Shown here: piece after piece, positions 1 through 6,635 of the stretch
Layout of the letters: each line of letters opens with the position of its first letter
How positions within the stretch are numbered: the stretch's first letter is position 1
NCBI GenBank assembly: GCA_003645975.1
Contig: QNDP01000033.1
Coordinates: 1 to 9,576 of the forward strand
Source: Candidatus Hydrothermota bacterium
Lineage (GTDB): Bacteria > Hydrothermota > Hydrothermia > B15-G9
Length of the DNA stretch: 9,576 nt
Reading direction: 5' to 3'
Notes under the pieces: generated by a model
Told to the model about the DNA's origin: nothing
Database searches by the model: none
The model's input: the letters and a program-made list of their open reading frames with translations, nothing else
Position numbers and translations under genes: made by a program

Positions 1-210
1 CCAAAGTTTTGACAACGAGGGTCTTTTGCGTTCGCCGAGCCATGCGCCGACAGCGGACGCAAGGAGCCACATCCCGAAAAGGACACCTACGCCCAACTCG
101 TTGCCTTTGAACGCCATGAGGAGCATCCTGACGAGCAAAACTTGGCTTATGGTCGCTGCAAACCCCAAAGCCGCCATAAAGACGACGGTTCTTTTCGCCT
201 TGCTGTCCAT
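1..210 (-). CDS. Polytopic membrane protein, spermidine-synthase-like/MFS-fused family, N-terminal part only
   Basis: This is the first 70 codons of a minus-strand gene whose remainder lies beyond base 1. The start is ATG at 210-208, preceded by a perfect AGGAGG (216-221) five bases upstream. The translation begins MDSKAKRTVVFMAALGFAA and contains two hydrophobic segments (about residues 9-32 and 40-58), separated by KGNELGVG and followed by a positively charged stretch (GERKRP). The order aromatic-small-Q-x-x-L-x-R-x-L, then GNEL-x-x-G, then W-L-L-x-x-x-x-G-x-W-L-G is typical of the first membrane segments of bacterial membrane proteins annotated as spermidine-synthase-like or fused MFS/spermidine synthase. 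Their substrates are generally unknown. The catalytic domain, if there is one, lies outside the window, so no enzymatic role can be claimed. The gene is separated from its upstream neighbour by about 390 bp and probably has its own promoter. Reading frame and start are secure; the family call is a recognition from N-terminal motifs only. Confidence 0.72.
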   Translation of the reverse strand, partial: MDSKAKRTVVFMAALGFAATISQVLLVRMLLMAFKGNELGVGVLFGMWLLASAVGAWLGERKRPSLSKLW

Positions 211-599
211 TAACACCTCCTGTCAACCGTTTCAGCGCCTATCCGTTGCATAAGTCTTTAGCAGCCAATCCGCCGCTTCAAGGTCTCAACCGGTTGTTGA
301 TAATTGTGTTTGTGATAAGGATACTCGACCGCTGACATTCGAGGAATGGCATCCGTCTTAACCTAAGTCTCTCCCCTTTTTCCCAGAAGAGAGTTCGGGC
401 TGAGGGCATAAGTCTAAATCTAAAAACAACTTCCGACATTGATAAAACTCGATGACGATCAAGATGATGTATCGCACGAGGAGTCGGAAAGACTATGTTC
501 CTGAAAACCCAGGAGTTATCTCGATGCCATAAACTGAAAAGCCAATAGCTACACACCTTGAGCGATAAGGACAGCCAAAAGTTGACATCCCGCAGTGCA
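211..599. other. Gene-free stretch between two minus-strand genes
   Basis: This stretch separates the end of the small barrel-like gene (stop at 600-602) from the start of the membrane protein at 210. I see no tRNA, rRNA or convincing hairpin terminator. The minus strand has one frame open from about 608 to 278, but its translation is rich in Arg, Trp and Phe, lacks a ribosome site at its possible GTG start and resembles no protein I know. The last codons before the membrane-protein ribosome site read LEAADWLLKTYATDRR then stop in the minus frame shared with that gene. That looks protein-like but is cut by a stop only a few codons upstream. The region could be a promoter or leader region, or the remains of a decayed gene. 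Confidence 0.5.
248..415. repeat. Three spaced copies of TAAGTCT, two of them within an identical 10-mer
   Basis: TAAGTCT occurs at 251-257, 364-370 and 409-415. The first and third copies extend to the identical 10-mer GCATAAGTCT (248-257 and 406-415). All three are in the same orientation within 168 bp of non-coding DNA upstream of the minus-strand membrane-protein gene. They could be regulator binding sites or simple chance. I know of no regulator with this site. Confidence 0.3.
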
Positions 600-1211
600 T
601 TAGTCCCTCATTGTCAAAAGGATGCCAAGAGCTATTTGTGGGATGAATCGAGTTCCTCCAAATTCCTGATATTGGTTCCAGTTACCAGCTTGGTCGCTAA
701 TGGGGTAGAGCGCTTCAAACCGAACGATCGGGAGTCCTGCTGAGACAAAATAACCGTAGCCTCCACCTCTCCGATCCATCCTGATTCTCCTGAAAGCGAA
801 CTTAAGTCCCAGCCCCCAAAACTCCGACGGCGTCTTGCTCATCTCGGTGGCTGTAAGGTCATAGATCAGGCCGGTGAGTCCTATGGCAAATTCGCTATGC
901 CAGCGCCTAAATTTGAGCTTCCCGTATCGTTTCGTGTATAGCAGGGACAACCCAGCGCTCCGAATGGATACGCCGCCGGGCTTCTCCACAACATCACGAT
1001 TTTCGTAAAAATCGAAATATCTATCCGTCGGTGAAAGAAACAGGACATCGAACTGGAAGTCCAGAGAAGTGTTGGGGTTGAGGGTTTTGAGTGTAACACC
1101 GCCGCGAAAATCCAAACCGGGCTTGTATTTGTTGTCGAACACCATCGTCGGACCTATGCCGACGGATATGGCCAGAGAAAAGATTTGAATCGACAGGAGA
1201 TAGGCCGTCAT
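600..1211 (-). CDS. Small secreted protein, probable outer-membrane beta-barrel
   Basis: A 203-residue protein of unknown function. The N-terminus MTAYLLSIQIFSLAISVGIG is hydrophobic and compatible with a short Sec signal peptide. The rest alternates polar and hydrophobic residues in short strands rich in Gly and aromatics (for example FWGLGLKFAF, GYGYFVSAGLPIVRFEA, FIPQIALGILLT), the usual pattern of 8-stranded OmpW/OmpX-like barrels. The C-terminus, LLTMRD, lacks the terminal Phe/Tyr of a classical beta-signal, so barrel assignment is an inference from the strand pattern. The ATG (1211-1209) overlaps the deoC TGA (1210-1208) as ATGA, with GGAGGTG just upstream inside the deoC end, so translation is almost certainly coupled to deoC. 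No functional link between the two products is evident. No clear hairpin terminator follows its stop. Confidence 0.75.
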   Translation of the reverse strand: MTAYLLSIQIFSLAISVGIGPTMVFDNKYKPGLDFRGGVTLKTLNPNTSLDFQFDVLFLSPTDRYFDFYENRDVVEKPGGVSIRSAGLSLLYTKRYGKLKFRRWHSEFAIGLTGLIYDLTATEMSKTPSEFWGLGLKFAFRRIRMDRRGGGYGYFVSAGLPIVRFEALYPISDQAGNWNQYQEFGGTRFIPQIALGILLTMRD

Positions 1212-1885
1212 TTTTTCACCTCCGACGATGCCGATCGAATTATCTGAACACTTCTTGACGCCCCGATGACATCAGCTCCTGCCTCTATCATGGCGACTGC
1301 GGTCTTGAAATCCCGTATTCCGCCTGCCGCTTTAACTTTCAGTCCCAAAGGCTTAGCCTTTGAGGCGAGCAGACGGACATCCTCCAATTTTGCACCAGTG
1401 GAGGCGAATCCGGTCGATGTCTTGACGAAATGTGCGCCACCATGTTTGATCAGCTCGACCGCTCTGAGTTTCTCCTCATCGGTCAGGAACGCAGTTTCAA
1501 TGATGACTTTAACTTTGGCATTTTGTGCGGCGGTTACGACCGCTCGAATGTCGCGAACCACATATCCGTCATCACCTTCTTTGAGTTTTCCTATGTGGAT
1601 GACCATGTCGATCTCTTGTGCGCCGTTCTCGACAGCCCATTTTGCCTCATAGGCTTTGACTTCCGTCGATGTTGCGCCCAAAGGAAATCCGACAACGGTG
1701 CAGACCATCACATTGGTCCCGTTTAAGATCCTATCGACTACGGGCACAAAGGACGGATTGACGCAAACCGAGCGGAATCCATATCTAACGGCCTCCTCCG
1801 CCAAATTTTCTATCTCCCTAAGCTGTGCATCGGGTCTCAACAAAGTGTGATCGATCCTTTTTGCAAGCTCCTCAACGCTCAACAT
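1208..1885 (-). CDS. deoC: Deoxyribose-phosphate aldolase
   Basis: A 225-residue class I aldolase that cleaves 2-deoxy-D-ribose 5-phosphate to glyceraldehyde 3-phosphate and acetaldehyde, feeding deoxynucleoside carbon into central metabolism in the cytoplasm. Family motifs are all present: IDHTLLRPDA (11-20), VCVNPSFV (40-47), VVGFPLGAT (64-72), EIDMVIHIG (91-99, with the conserved Asp93), HFVKTSTGF (152-160, with Lys155 as the Schiff-base lysine), and LKVKAAGGIRD (182-192, with Lys185 as the second active-site lysine). Length matches the bacterial family. An in-frame ATG six codons upstream (1903) is rejected because the strong AAGGAGG site lies inside that extension, six bases before the ATG at 1885. 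No other nucleoside-catabolism gene (deoA, deoB, deoD) is visible nearby; its only operon partner is the downstream barrel-like gene. Confidence 0.97.
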   Translation of the reverse strand: MLSVEELAKRIDHTLLRPDAQLREIENLAEEAVRYGFRSVCVNPSFVPVVDRILNGTNVMVCTVVGFPLGATSTEVKAYEAKWAVENGAQEIDMVIHIGKLKEGDDGYVVRDIRAVVTAAQNAKVKVIIETAFLTDEEKLRAVELIKHGGAHFVKTSTGFASTGAKLEDVRLLASKAKPLGLKVKAAGGIRDFKTAVAMIEAGADVIGASRSVQIIRSASSEVKK

Positions 1886-1891
1886 GATCAG

Positions 1892-1898
1892 CCTCCTT
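1892..1898 (-). promoter_or_regulatory. deoC ribosome binding site
   Basis: AAGGAGG on the minus strand lies six bases upstream of the ATG at 1885. It decides the deoC start, because the longer reading frame from 1903 would translate through the site itself (Met-Glu-Arg-Arg-Leu-Ile). Confidence 0.85.
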
Positions 1899-1943
1899 TC
1901 CAATGTCTCAAATTGAAAGTTTAAAGTAAGCCGTGCGTATCAT

Positions 1944-1955
1944 CATTGCGCAATG
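1944..1955. promoter_or_regulatory. Perfect 12-bp palindrome, candidate operator
   Basis: CATTGCGCAATG is a perfect inverted repeat located between the divergent deoC and lipoprotein genes, about 60 bp upstream of the deoC start and about 40 bp upstream of the proposed plus-strand promoter. The position suits a dimeric regulator acting on either gene. One such palindrome could also occur by chance in an intergenic stretch of this size. Confidence 0.25.
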
Positions 1956-1992
1956 TCGCCCGATTGACATTTTGAAGAAATTTAAATTTGGC

Positions 1993-2021
1993 TTGAGGAT
2001 AGGGTTGAACTGTTCTAAAAT
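1993..2021 (+). promoter_or_regulatory. Candidate sigma70-type promoter of the lipoprotein-barrel-Omp85-ruvB operon
   Basis: TTGAGG (1993-1998), a 17-bp spacer and TAAAAT (2016-2021) match the -35 and -10 consensus at four and five of six positions. The predicted transcription start would be near 2028. This leaves a leader of about 25 bases that contains the ribosome site GGGAGG (2037-2042) before the ATG at 2053. The region is clearly more AT-rich than the flanking genes. A TTGACA at 1964-1969 is a better -35 hexamer but has no good -10 at a proper distance. Confidence 0.45.
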
Positions 2022-2036
2022 ATTTCAAAATTTATC

Positions 2037-2042
2037 GGGAGG
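2037..2042 (+). promoter_or_regulatory. Ribosome binding site that fixes the lipoprotein start
   Basis: GGGAGG lies ten bases before the ATG at 2053. The spacer is slightly long, but no other ATG follows a comparable site, and the start it selects places the signal peptide at the protein's N-terminus. Confidence 0.6.
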
Positions 2043-2052
2043 TTTGGCAAAA

Positions 2053-4080
2053 ATGCGTAACTTTATACACATCAAGTGTTTGTTCTGTTTGACTTTATTA
2101 GTTTTTATTTTCCTATCGGCATGTGTTAAGGAACCCAGAGGCGCACCAAAATGGGACATTGAACTGAACATCCCCATCATTTCGGACACCTTATCGCTTG
2201 AAGACATGCTTGTCGATTCGATTCTCGGCGACATGGACACACTTTTGGACACCTTGAGAGACACTTTGACTTTCACGATAACCCGAGACCTTGACCCGCA
2301 ATACATCCGCGATTCACTTCAAATTGAGAACACCTATGACACTGTGACATTGACCCTTAGCGATTTCACACTTACAGGCTATCAACATTCAAAAACCTTT
2401 TTCCTGCTGCCAGAGCTTGTCCCGGACTCAATAGCCCAAATGGTGCCCGATACCGGCGCTTATATGCCAATCCCTTATTTCTCAAAAACCGTCGGCAAGT
2501 TCGACACCTTGCCCGATATACGGCATTTGTCGATTACACAAGGCAGGGCGTCGCTCAAGATCCGCAATTTTCTCAAGTTTACCATTGACACTTTGAACCT
2601 CAGCATAGTTAACCCATTGCTGAATCGAGAGATAATCCATCTCGACATCACTGAACTCGAAGGATTTGGCGATTCCGCTTTCGTATCAATCCCATTGAAC
2701 GATGTTCAAGTCGATTCTGTCGTCGGCGTGTCCCTGCACATCGTGGTCTTGGGAACTTCACCCGATAGCACTGTCCACCTTCACCCTATGGATTCCGTTG
2801 TCGTTGAATTCTCCGTTGACTCACTGAGGATCAGCAGTGCGACCGTGCTCGGAGGCGAAATGCACGCAGAACATGCTGAAACAACCGTGATACAACTGCC
2901 CTATGGGATCCTGCTCGATACGCTTCAAGTGGCTCACGGCTTCCTAAACCTCCTTCTGACTAACACATTTTCCACAGGGATCCAATTGGGAGTCCGCATA
3001 AACGAGTTTGGCGTTGACACAACTGTGTTTCTTAGGCCAAGAGGTGGACAGGTGCCGCTCTCCTTCGATCTCTCGAACTATCAGTATGTCCGCACGACGC
3101 CGAGAAACACAATCTCGGGGCACCTATGGGTGAATTTCAATTTGCCTGATACTGCATGGATCACCATAAGGCAGAACGATTCCCTTAAGATGAGCTATGC
3201 ATTGGAAGATGTGGAATTTCAGCGTGCAGTCCTCACAATTGATACCCCCATAGTTCAGGAGTTTGAAAGGGAGTCCTTTGAGCTGCCCGATGTCCCGGAG
3301 TTTGCGGAATCGCTTGGCATCCAATTCATGCACACCGTGATAAGGCTCGATGTGGTCAGTGGCATCGGGATTCCAGCGGATTTCGAGCTCCATATCCATG
3401 CGCCAGAATGGGATACGCTCTACCGTGCGGTCATAAGGCCGGGCACACCTATCCGACCGGAAACGACCAGATTGTTCCTCGAAATATCCGACCTTCTGAA
3501 CACCTATCCCGATTCCGTGACCGTCTGGGGAAGAAGTTCTGTCTTCGGACACGGTGAAATATGGGGGGATGCATTCGTAAGTGGCCATTTCCAAATGATT
3601 TTTCCGCTTATCGTCAGTTGGGACACCATAACCATTACGAACGAATCCGAAGTTGACATCGACAGCTCCACGCGCGACGACATCCGAGACGCGCCTGAAA
3701 TCGATGGCGGACTGATCCTATTTGTGTCCAACAGCTTGCCTTTTGCAATCGACAGCGCGAGGCTCACTGCCATAGACACCGATCACATCGAAGGAAAACC
3801 CGAACGAGATTCGATCGTCATAAAAATCGGTGGGATACCGTTTCCTCCGATGGAAAACGGCATAGTTGTGGGCGATACAACCCAGCGTCTTGATCTGAGG
3901 CTGACCAACGATCAGCTCAAATTCTTTGCGGATGCAGATTCGATCAGGAGCGAACTTTTTGTTCCTGCGTCCGATAGCGGCGTTGTCTTCCTGCGACACA
4001 GCGATTTTTACAAAATAAGTTTTTGGGGTGTCCTGAACATCAGGATGAGGATAGACCCTGAAAACATGGGAGAGGATTGA
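2053..4080 (+). CDS. Large lipoprotein of unknown function with repeated beta-sandwich-like segments
   Basis: A 675-residue protein with a classical lipoprotein signal: basic N-terminus, hydrophobic core (residues 9-23) and lipobox LSAC with the lipidated Cys at 24. It should be anchored in the outer membrane or periplasmic face. The mature part begins VKEPRGAPKWDIELNIPI and is Asp/Thr/Leu-rich and strand-like throughout. Segments of similar shape recur: RNFLKFTIDTLNLSIVN (171-187), LLTNTFSTGIQLGVRI (301-316), SGIGIPADFELHI (436-448) and SNSLPFAIDSARLTAID (559-575). Each is a short polar turn, then a hydrophobic/Ile-Asp strand, suggesting tandem beta-sandwich domains. I recognise no enzymatic motif. 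The ATG at 2053 is preferred over an in-frame GTG at 1933, because it follows GGGAGG and puts the signal peptide at the N-terminus; the GTG would add 40 residues in front of it. The next gene starts 1 bp after its stop, so it probably works with the following outer-membrane proteins. Confidence 0.85.
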   Translation: MRNFIHIKCLFCLTLLVFIFLSACVKEPRGAPKWDIELNIPIISDTLSLEDMLVDSILGDMDTLLDTLRDTLTFTITRDLDPQYIRDSLQIENTYDTVTLTLSDFTLTGYQHSKTFFLLPELVPDSIAQMVPDTGAYMPIPYFSKTVGKFDTLPDIRHLSITQGRASLKIRNFLKFTIDTLNLSIVNPLLNREIIHLDITELEGFGDSAFVSIPLNDVQVDSVVGVSLHIVVLGTSPDSTVHLHPMDSVVVEFSVDSLRISSATVLGGEMHAEHAETTVIQLPYGILLDTLQVAHGFLNLLLTNTFSTGIQLGVRINEFGVDTTVFLRPRGGQVPLSFDLSNYQYVRTTPRNTISGHLWVNFNLPDTAWITIRQNDSLKMSYALEDVEFQRAVLTIDTPIVQEFERESFELPDVPEFAESLGIQFMHTVIRLDVVSGIGIPADFELHIHAPEWDTLYRAVIRPGTPIRPETTRLFLEISDLLNTYPDSVTVWGRSSVFGHGEIWGDAFVSGHFQMIFPLIVSWDTITITNESEVDIDSSTRDDIRDAPEIDGGLILFVSNSLPFAIDSARLTAIDTDHIEGKPERDSIVIKIGGIPFPPMENGIVVGDTTQRLDLRLTNDQLKFFADADSIRSELFVPASDSGVVFLRHSDFYKISFWGVLNIRMRIDPENMGED

Positions 4081-4081
4081 T

Positions 4082-5356
4082 ATGAACGGAATTGCAATTT
4101 TTGTTTTGATTTCCAACATCTTCACCTTTTCGTCCGCAAGGGAGCTTGCGCTAAACGGCGGACTCGGAGCGTTCTCGTTCAACAGCGATGCTGAATTTGT
4201 GAATCCCGCAAATTTCGCCACGACCAGCAATGTGAATTGGAACCTGATTTCGCTGACCCTACCTCAAGGGATGGGGCTGTCGGGCAACTCGTCATTCTCA
4301 CACAAAGAGGTCTTCGAGTATTTCATGGACGATCGATACTTGGATGACAACACGAAGCGGACTATACTCCAAAGGGTTAGCGGAGGACTCAGCACATCTG
4401 TCGATGGCGATGTTTCGCCGTTGATAAACTTCGGCTGTCCAAACTTCGGCATCTCGCTCAACATCCTCAACTCCGCCAGAGTCAAACTCCCTTACCAGCT
4501 TATAGACCTTGCCTTGAACGGAAACGAACTTGGACGGGAATATCGGTTCGACGAAAACGGCTTGAAACTGGAAGGACACCTTGCCATAATGCTCTCCATG
4601 AGCTACGGCAACCGTTTTGAACTCCTTGATTTTCCATTTGATGTCGGCATTGGAATCCGTCTGGTGCGCGGCGTCAAGGCGGTAAAATTGACCAAAGGAC
4701 ACGGATATTTGATAACCGACAGCACATCGATATCGTCAAGTGGAGTGCTCGAAATCGCTGAAGGCGAAGGGGACATATCGACGGCCTTTGACTTCGGACT
4801 GGCTTTGGAACCTCTGGAAAATCTCCGTCTCGGTCTCGCAATACTGAATTTGAACGGAACGATGCATTGGAACAAAAATGTCAAACTTCACCACATCGAG
4901 GGCGATGCGCAGAACATAGCCCTCAAACTGCTGCTTTACTCGATGGAATTAGAAGACTTATCCGACCTCGTCTCTGACACAGCATGGGATTCCGAAGGCC
5001 AACCCTTCACGACCGAACTGCCGAGAATCTTCAGGTTCAGTGTCGGCTATGATCTCGAAGAATTTGTCCGATTTCCGCTCCGCACAGGCATGGACTTCAT
5101 CAAAATCATGAACGAGACGCCCTTCTCCGATAAGATGACCAAGCTCGTCTTTGCGGCAGAGGGTAAGCCACTTCGATGGCTCCCTTACCTCCGTCTGGGA
5201 CTCGCTTTCGGCGACGAATACGGCACATCAATATCCTACGGATTTGGTTGGAGACTGAAATTCGTTCAAATCGACTTTGCCGCACAGCATTACAAAGGGC
5301 TGTTCTGGGGGTCTCGTGGAGGCAGAATGGCTCTGGACATCGGGGTCATCTTTTGA
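4082..5356 (+). CDS. Outer-membrane beta-barrel protein, DUF5723/PorV/FadL-like
   Basis: A 424-residue protein with an N-terminal signal peptide (MNGIAIFVLISNIFTFSSA, likely cleaved after Ala19). The mature N-terminus has a Gly-rich stretch (LNGGLGAFSF) followed by EFVNPANFAT (38-47). The 'NPAN' motif near the N-terminus is shared by the FadL/OmpP1/PorV barrels and the DUF5723 family of Bacteroidetes-type outer-membrane proteins. The body shows amphipathic strands with many Gly and aromatic residues (FDVGIGIRLVRG, FDFGLALEPLENLRLGLAIL, YLRLGLAFGDEYGTSISYG), and the last residue is Phe, as expected for a BamA-recognised beta-signal. Family members act as channels for hydrophobic compounds or as shuttles in type IX secretion; no such role can be assigned here. 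The ATG follows GGGAGAGG (4068-4075) and lies 1 bp after the lipoprotein stop, and its own stop overlaps the next start. Confidence 0.8.
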   Translation: MNGIAIFVLISNIFTFSSARELALNGGLGAFSFNSDAEFVNPANFATTSNVNWNLISLTLPQGMGLSGNSSFSHKEVFEYFMDDRYLDDNTKRTILQRVSGGLSTSVDGDVSPLINFGCPNFGISLNILNSARVKLPYQLIDLALNGNELGREYRFDENGLKLEGHLAIMLSMSYGNRFELLDFPFDVGIGIRLVRGVKAVKLTKGHGYLITDSTSISSSGVLEIAEGEGDISTAFDFGLALEPLENLRLGLAILNLNGTMHWNKNVKLHHIEGDAQNIALKLLLYSMELEDLSDLVSDTAWDSEGQPFTTELPRIFRFSVGYDLEEFVRFPLRTGMDFIKIMNETPFSDKMTKLVFAAEGKPLRWLPYLRLGLAFGDEYGTSISYGFGWRLKFVQIDFAAQHYKGLFWGSRGGRMALDIGVIF

Positions 5357-6615
5357 TGAACCCGCTGATCGCCTTTGTCGTCCTGAAGATCGTCATAGAT
5401 TCGGTTGAGTTTCAGGGTGTTAAGTTCTTTCCGCATTCCAAACTTTACTCCTTTGCGCGCAAAGAACTTCCATTGCCTGCGGATAGGCCGCATGTCGAGT
5501 CCTTCATAACGCAAGTCTTGAAAATTTACGCTGACAACGGATACCCACTCGCATCGATCGAACCCGTAGGCATAAAGGTGAGAGAGGACAGCACAGGCAT
5601 CTTGATCCTCAAAATCGATGAAGGGTCGCTTGTTGTGATCGAATCCGTTGCAGTTGAAGGTCTTGGCGCCAAGATCGGCGCCCTTCTGGCTGAAACCGTA
5701 TGGCCTCAGACCCCTGATGTGTTCAGACAGAGCAAGTTCGATGATAGGATCGGCAAGATCCAGAATGTTGCCGACATCGAGTTGTCATCCGTTTCATTTG
5801 TGAAATTTGGCCACAACTACATCTTGAAACTCAAGGTATCGCGTTCTCAGGGCAACAGCGTGCTCGGAACGGCCACCTACGAAAAGAGGTATGGGCTGAT
5901 GGGACTGATAGATGTCAGGTTGACTGATGCTTTGGGCGGTCTCCGAACGCTCGTGCTGCGATGGAATCGTGAAGGACCGACCAGCCAAATGTTGCACATC
6001 GAGTTGACCGACCCGGTGCTGCTCGGCGAATGGCTCGGCGCCCATGTCAGCGCGCTATACGAAGCGACCGATCTCAGGGTGATGGAAGCGGTGGATTTCG
6101 GACTGCAGAAATGGTTCATGAATGCAGATGCGCAGATTTATGCCGGTGTGCATTACGAATCGGGCGAGGTGCGCGAACATGCCATGACCTGGGGTTTTTC
6201 CTACAAATTTTTGAAGGCAAAAGGCGAACAGTCGAGACATCGGATGAGACTGACTCTCGGACTGAAATCCGAGATTTTTAGACACAAAAGGTTTTCTATC
6301 AGTGGAATGCTGGAATACCGGAATGTCGAACGGTGGGGAATGTCGATTTTGTCTCAGGACAAATTCAGGCTCGGAGGTCCTTCGGGTTTTAAGGGCGTGC
6401 GTCCCGGAGAAATTGTTGTCGCAGAATGCGTTTGGACGGGCTTTGAGGCCGACTACGATTTCGGCGGACTCGTGAGCTATGCCTTTGCAAACTATGGACT
6501 TTTCGATTCTCAAACCATTTTCAGGACAGGGATCGGCTTGAGAAATCCAAATATCGACATCTCAATAGTTTTTCCGACAAAACTTATCACACTTTCGCTT
6601 GCCTATCGGTTTTGA
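5356..6615 (+). CDS. Small Omp85-superfamily protein (POTRA plus BamA/TamA-like barrel)
   Basis: A 419-residue protein. Residues 1-13 are a short hydrophobic leader ([13 protein letters not shown]). Residues 14-92 form a POTRA-like domain with the characteristic [14 protein letters not shown] (57-70) and a closing [13 protein letters not shown] (86-98). Residues 98-162 may be a second, degenerate POTRA domain. The rest is a strand-rich barrel containing [16 protein letters not shown] (337-352), which aligns with the LGG-x-x-[SL]RG[FY] loop of Omp85/TpsB proteins, and it ends in LSLAYRF with a C-terminal aromatic. Such proteins insert or translocate other proteins at the outer membrane. This one is far shorter than BamA (about 800 residues), closer to a stripped-down TamA/TpsB. 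In the lid-lock motif the usual Arg is Lys346 and the aromatic is Val348. The start is the ATG at 5356, overlapping the upstream TGA by one base. A longer frame from 5176 is just upstream read-through inside the previous gene. Confidence 0.85.
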   Translation: MNPLIAFVVLKIVIDSVEFQGVKFFPHSKLYSFARKELPLPADRPHVESFITQVLKIYADNGYPLASIEPVGIKVREDSTGILILKIDEGSLVVIESVAVEGLGAKIGALLAETVWPQTPDVFRQSKFDDRIGKIQNVADIELSSVSFVKFGHNYILKLKVSRSQGNSVLGTATYEKRYGLMGLIDVRLTDALGGLRTLVLRWNREGPTSQMLHIELTDPVLLGEWLGAHVSALYEATDLRVMEAVDFGLQKWFMNADAQIYAGVHYESGEVREHAMTWGFSYKFLKAKGEQSRHRMRLTLGLKSEIFRHKRFSISGMLEYRNVERWGMSILSQDKFRLGGPSGFKGVRPGEIVVAECVWTGFEADYDFGGLVSYAFANYGLFDSQTIFRTGIGLRNPNIDISIVFPTKLITLSLAYRF

Positions 6616-6635
6616 GTGGCGATAAAATAAGGCCG

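Noticed and set aside
26..253. Plus-strand 75-codon open frame at the left end
   Set aside because: It lies opposite the minus-strand membrane protein, which has a perfect ribosome site and family-like membrane motifs. The plus-strand translation looks like an antisense shadow.
278..556. Minus-strand 92-codon open frame in the gap between the barrel-like gene and the membrane protein
   Set aside because: It starts with GTG without a ribosome site, its Arg/Trp/Phe-rich translation has no recognisable motif or domain pattern, and the amino-acid mix differs from the real genes in the window. It could at most be a relic.
1964..1969. TTGACA as the -35 box of the plus-strand operon
   Set aside because: No acceptable -10 hexamer lies 16-18 bp downstream; the pair at 1993/2016 fits better.
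1933..2052. GTG at 1933 as the lipoprotein start
   Set aside because: It would put 40 residues before the signal peptide and displace the lipobox from the N-terminus. The region also contains the likely promoter and the ribosome site of the ATG at 2053.
3124..3594. Minus-strand 156-codon open frame inside the lipoprotein gene
   Set aside because: It is an antisense shadow of the coding strand; the plus-strand frame continues without interruption with a consistent composition.
5661..5674. 14-bp palindrome TCTTGGCGCCAAGA inside the Omp85 gene
   Set aside because: It is within a POTRA-region coding sequence and is explained by the codons for Gly-Leu-Gly-Ala-Lys. There is no sign of a regulatory role.
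6055..6513. Minus-strand 152-codon open frame inside the Omp85 gene
   Set aside because: It is a shadow of the barrel-coding strand, with no ribosome site and a Cys/His-rich, implausible translation.
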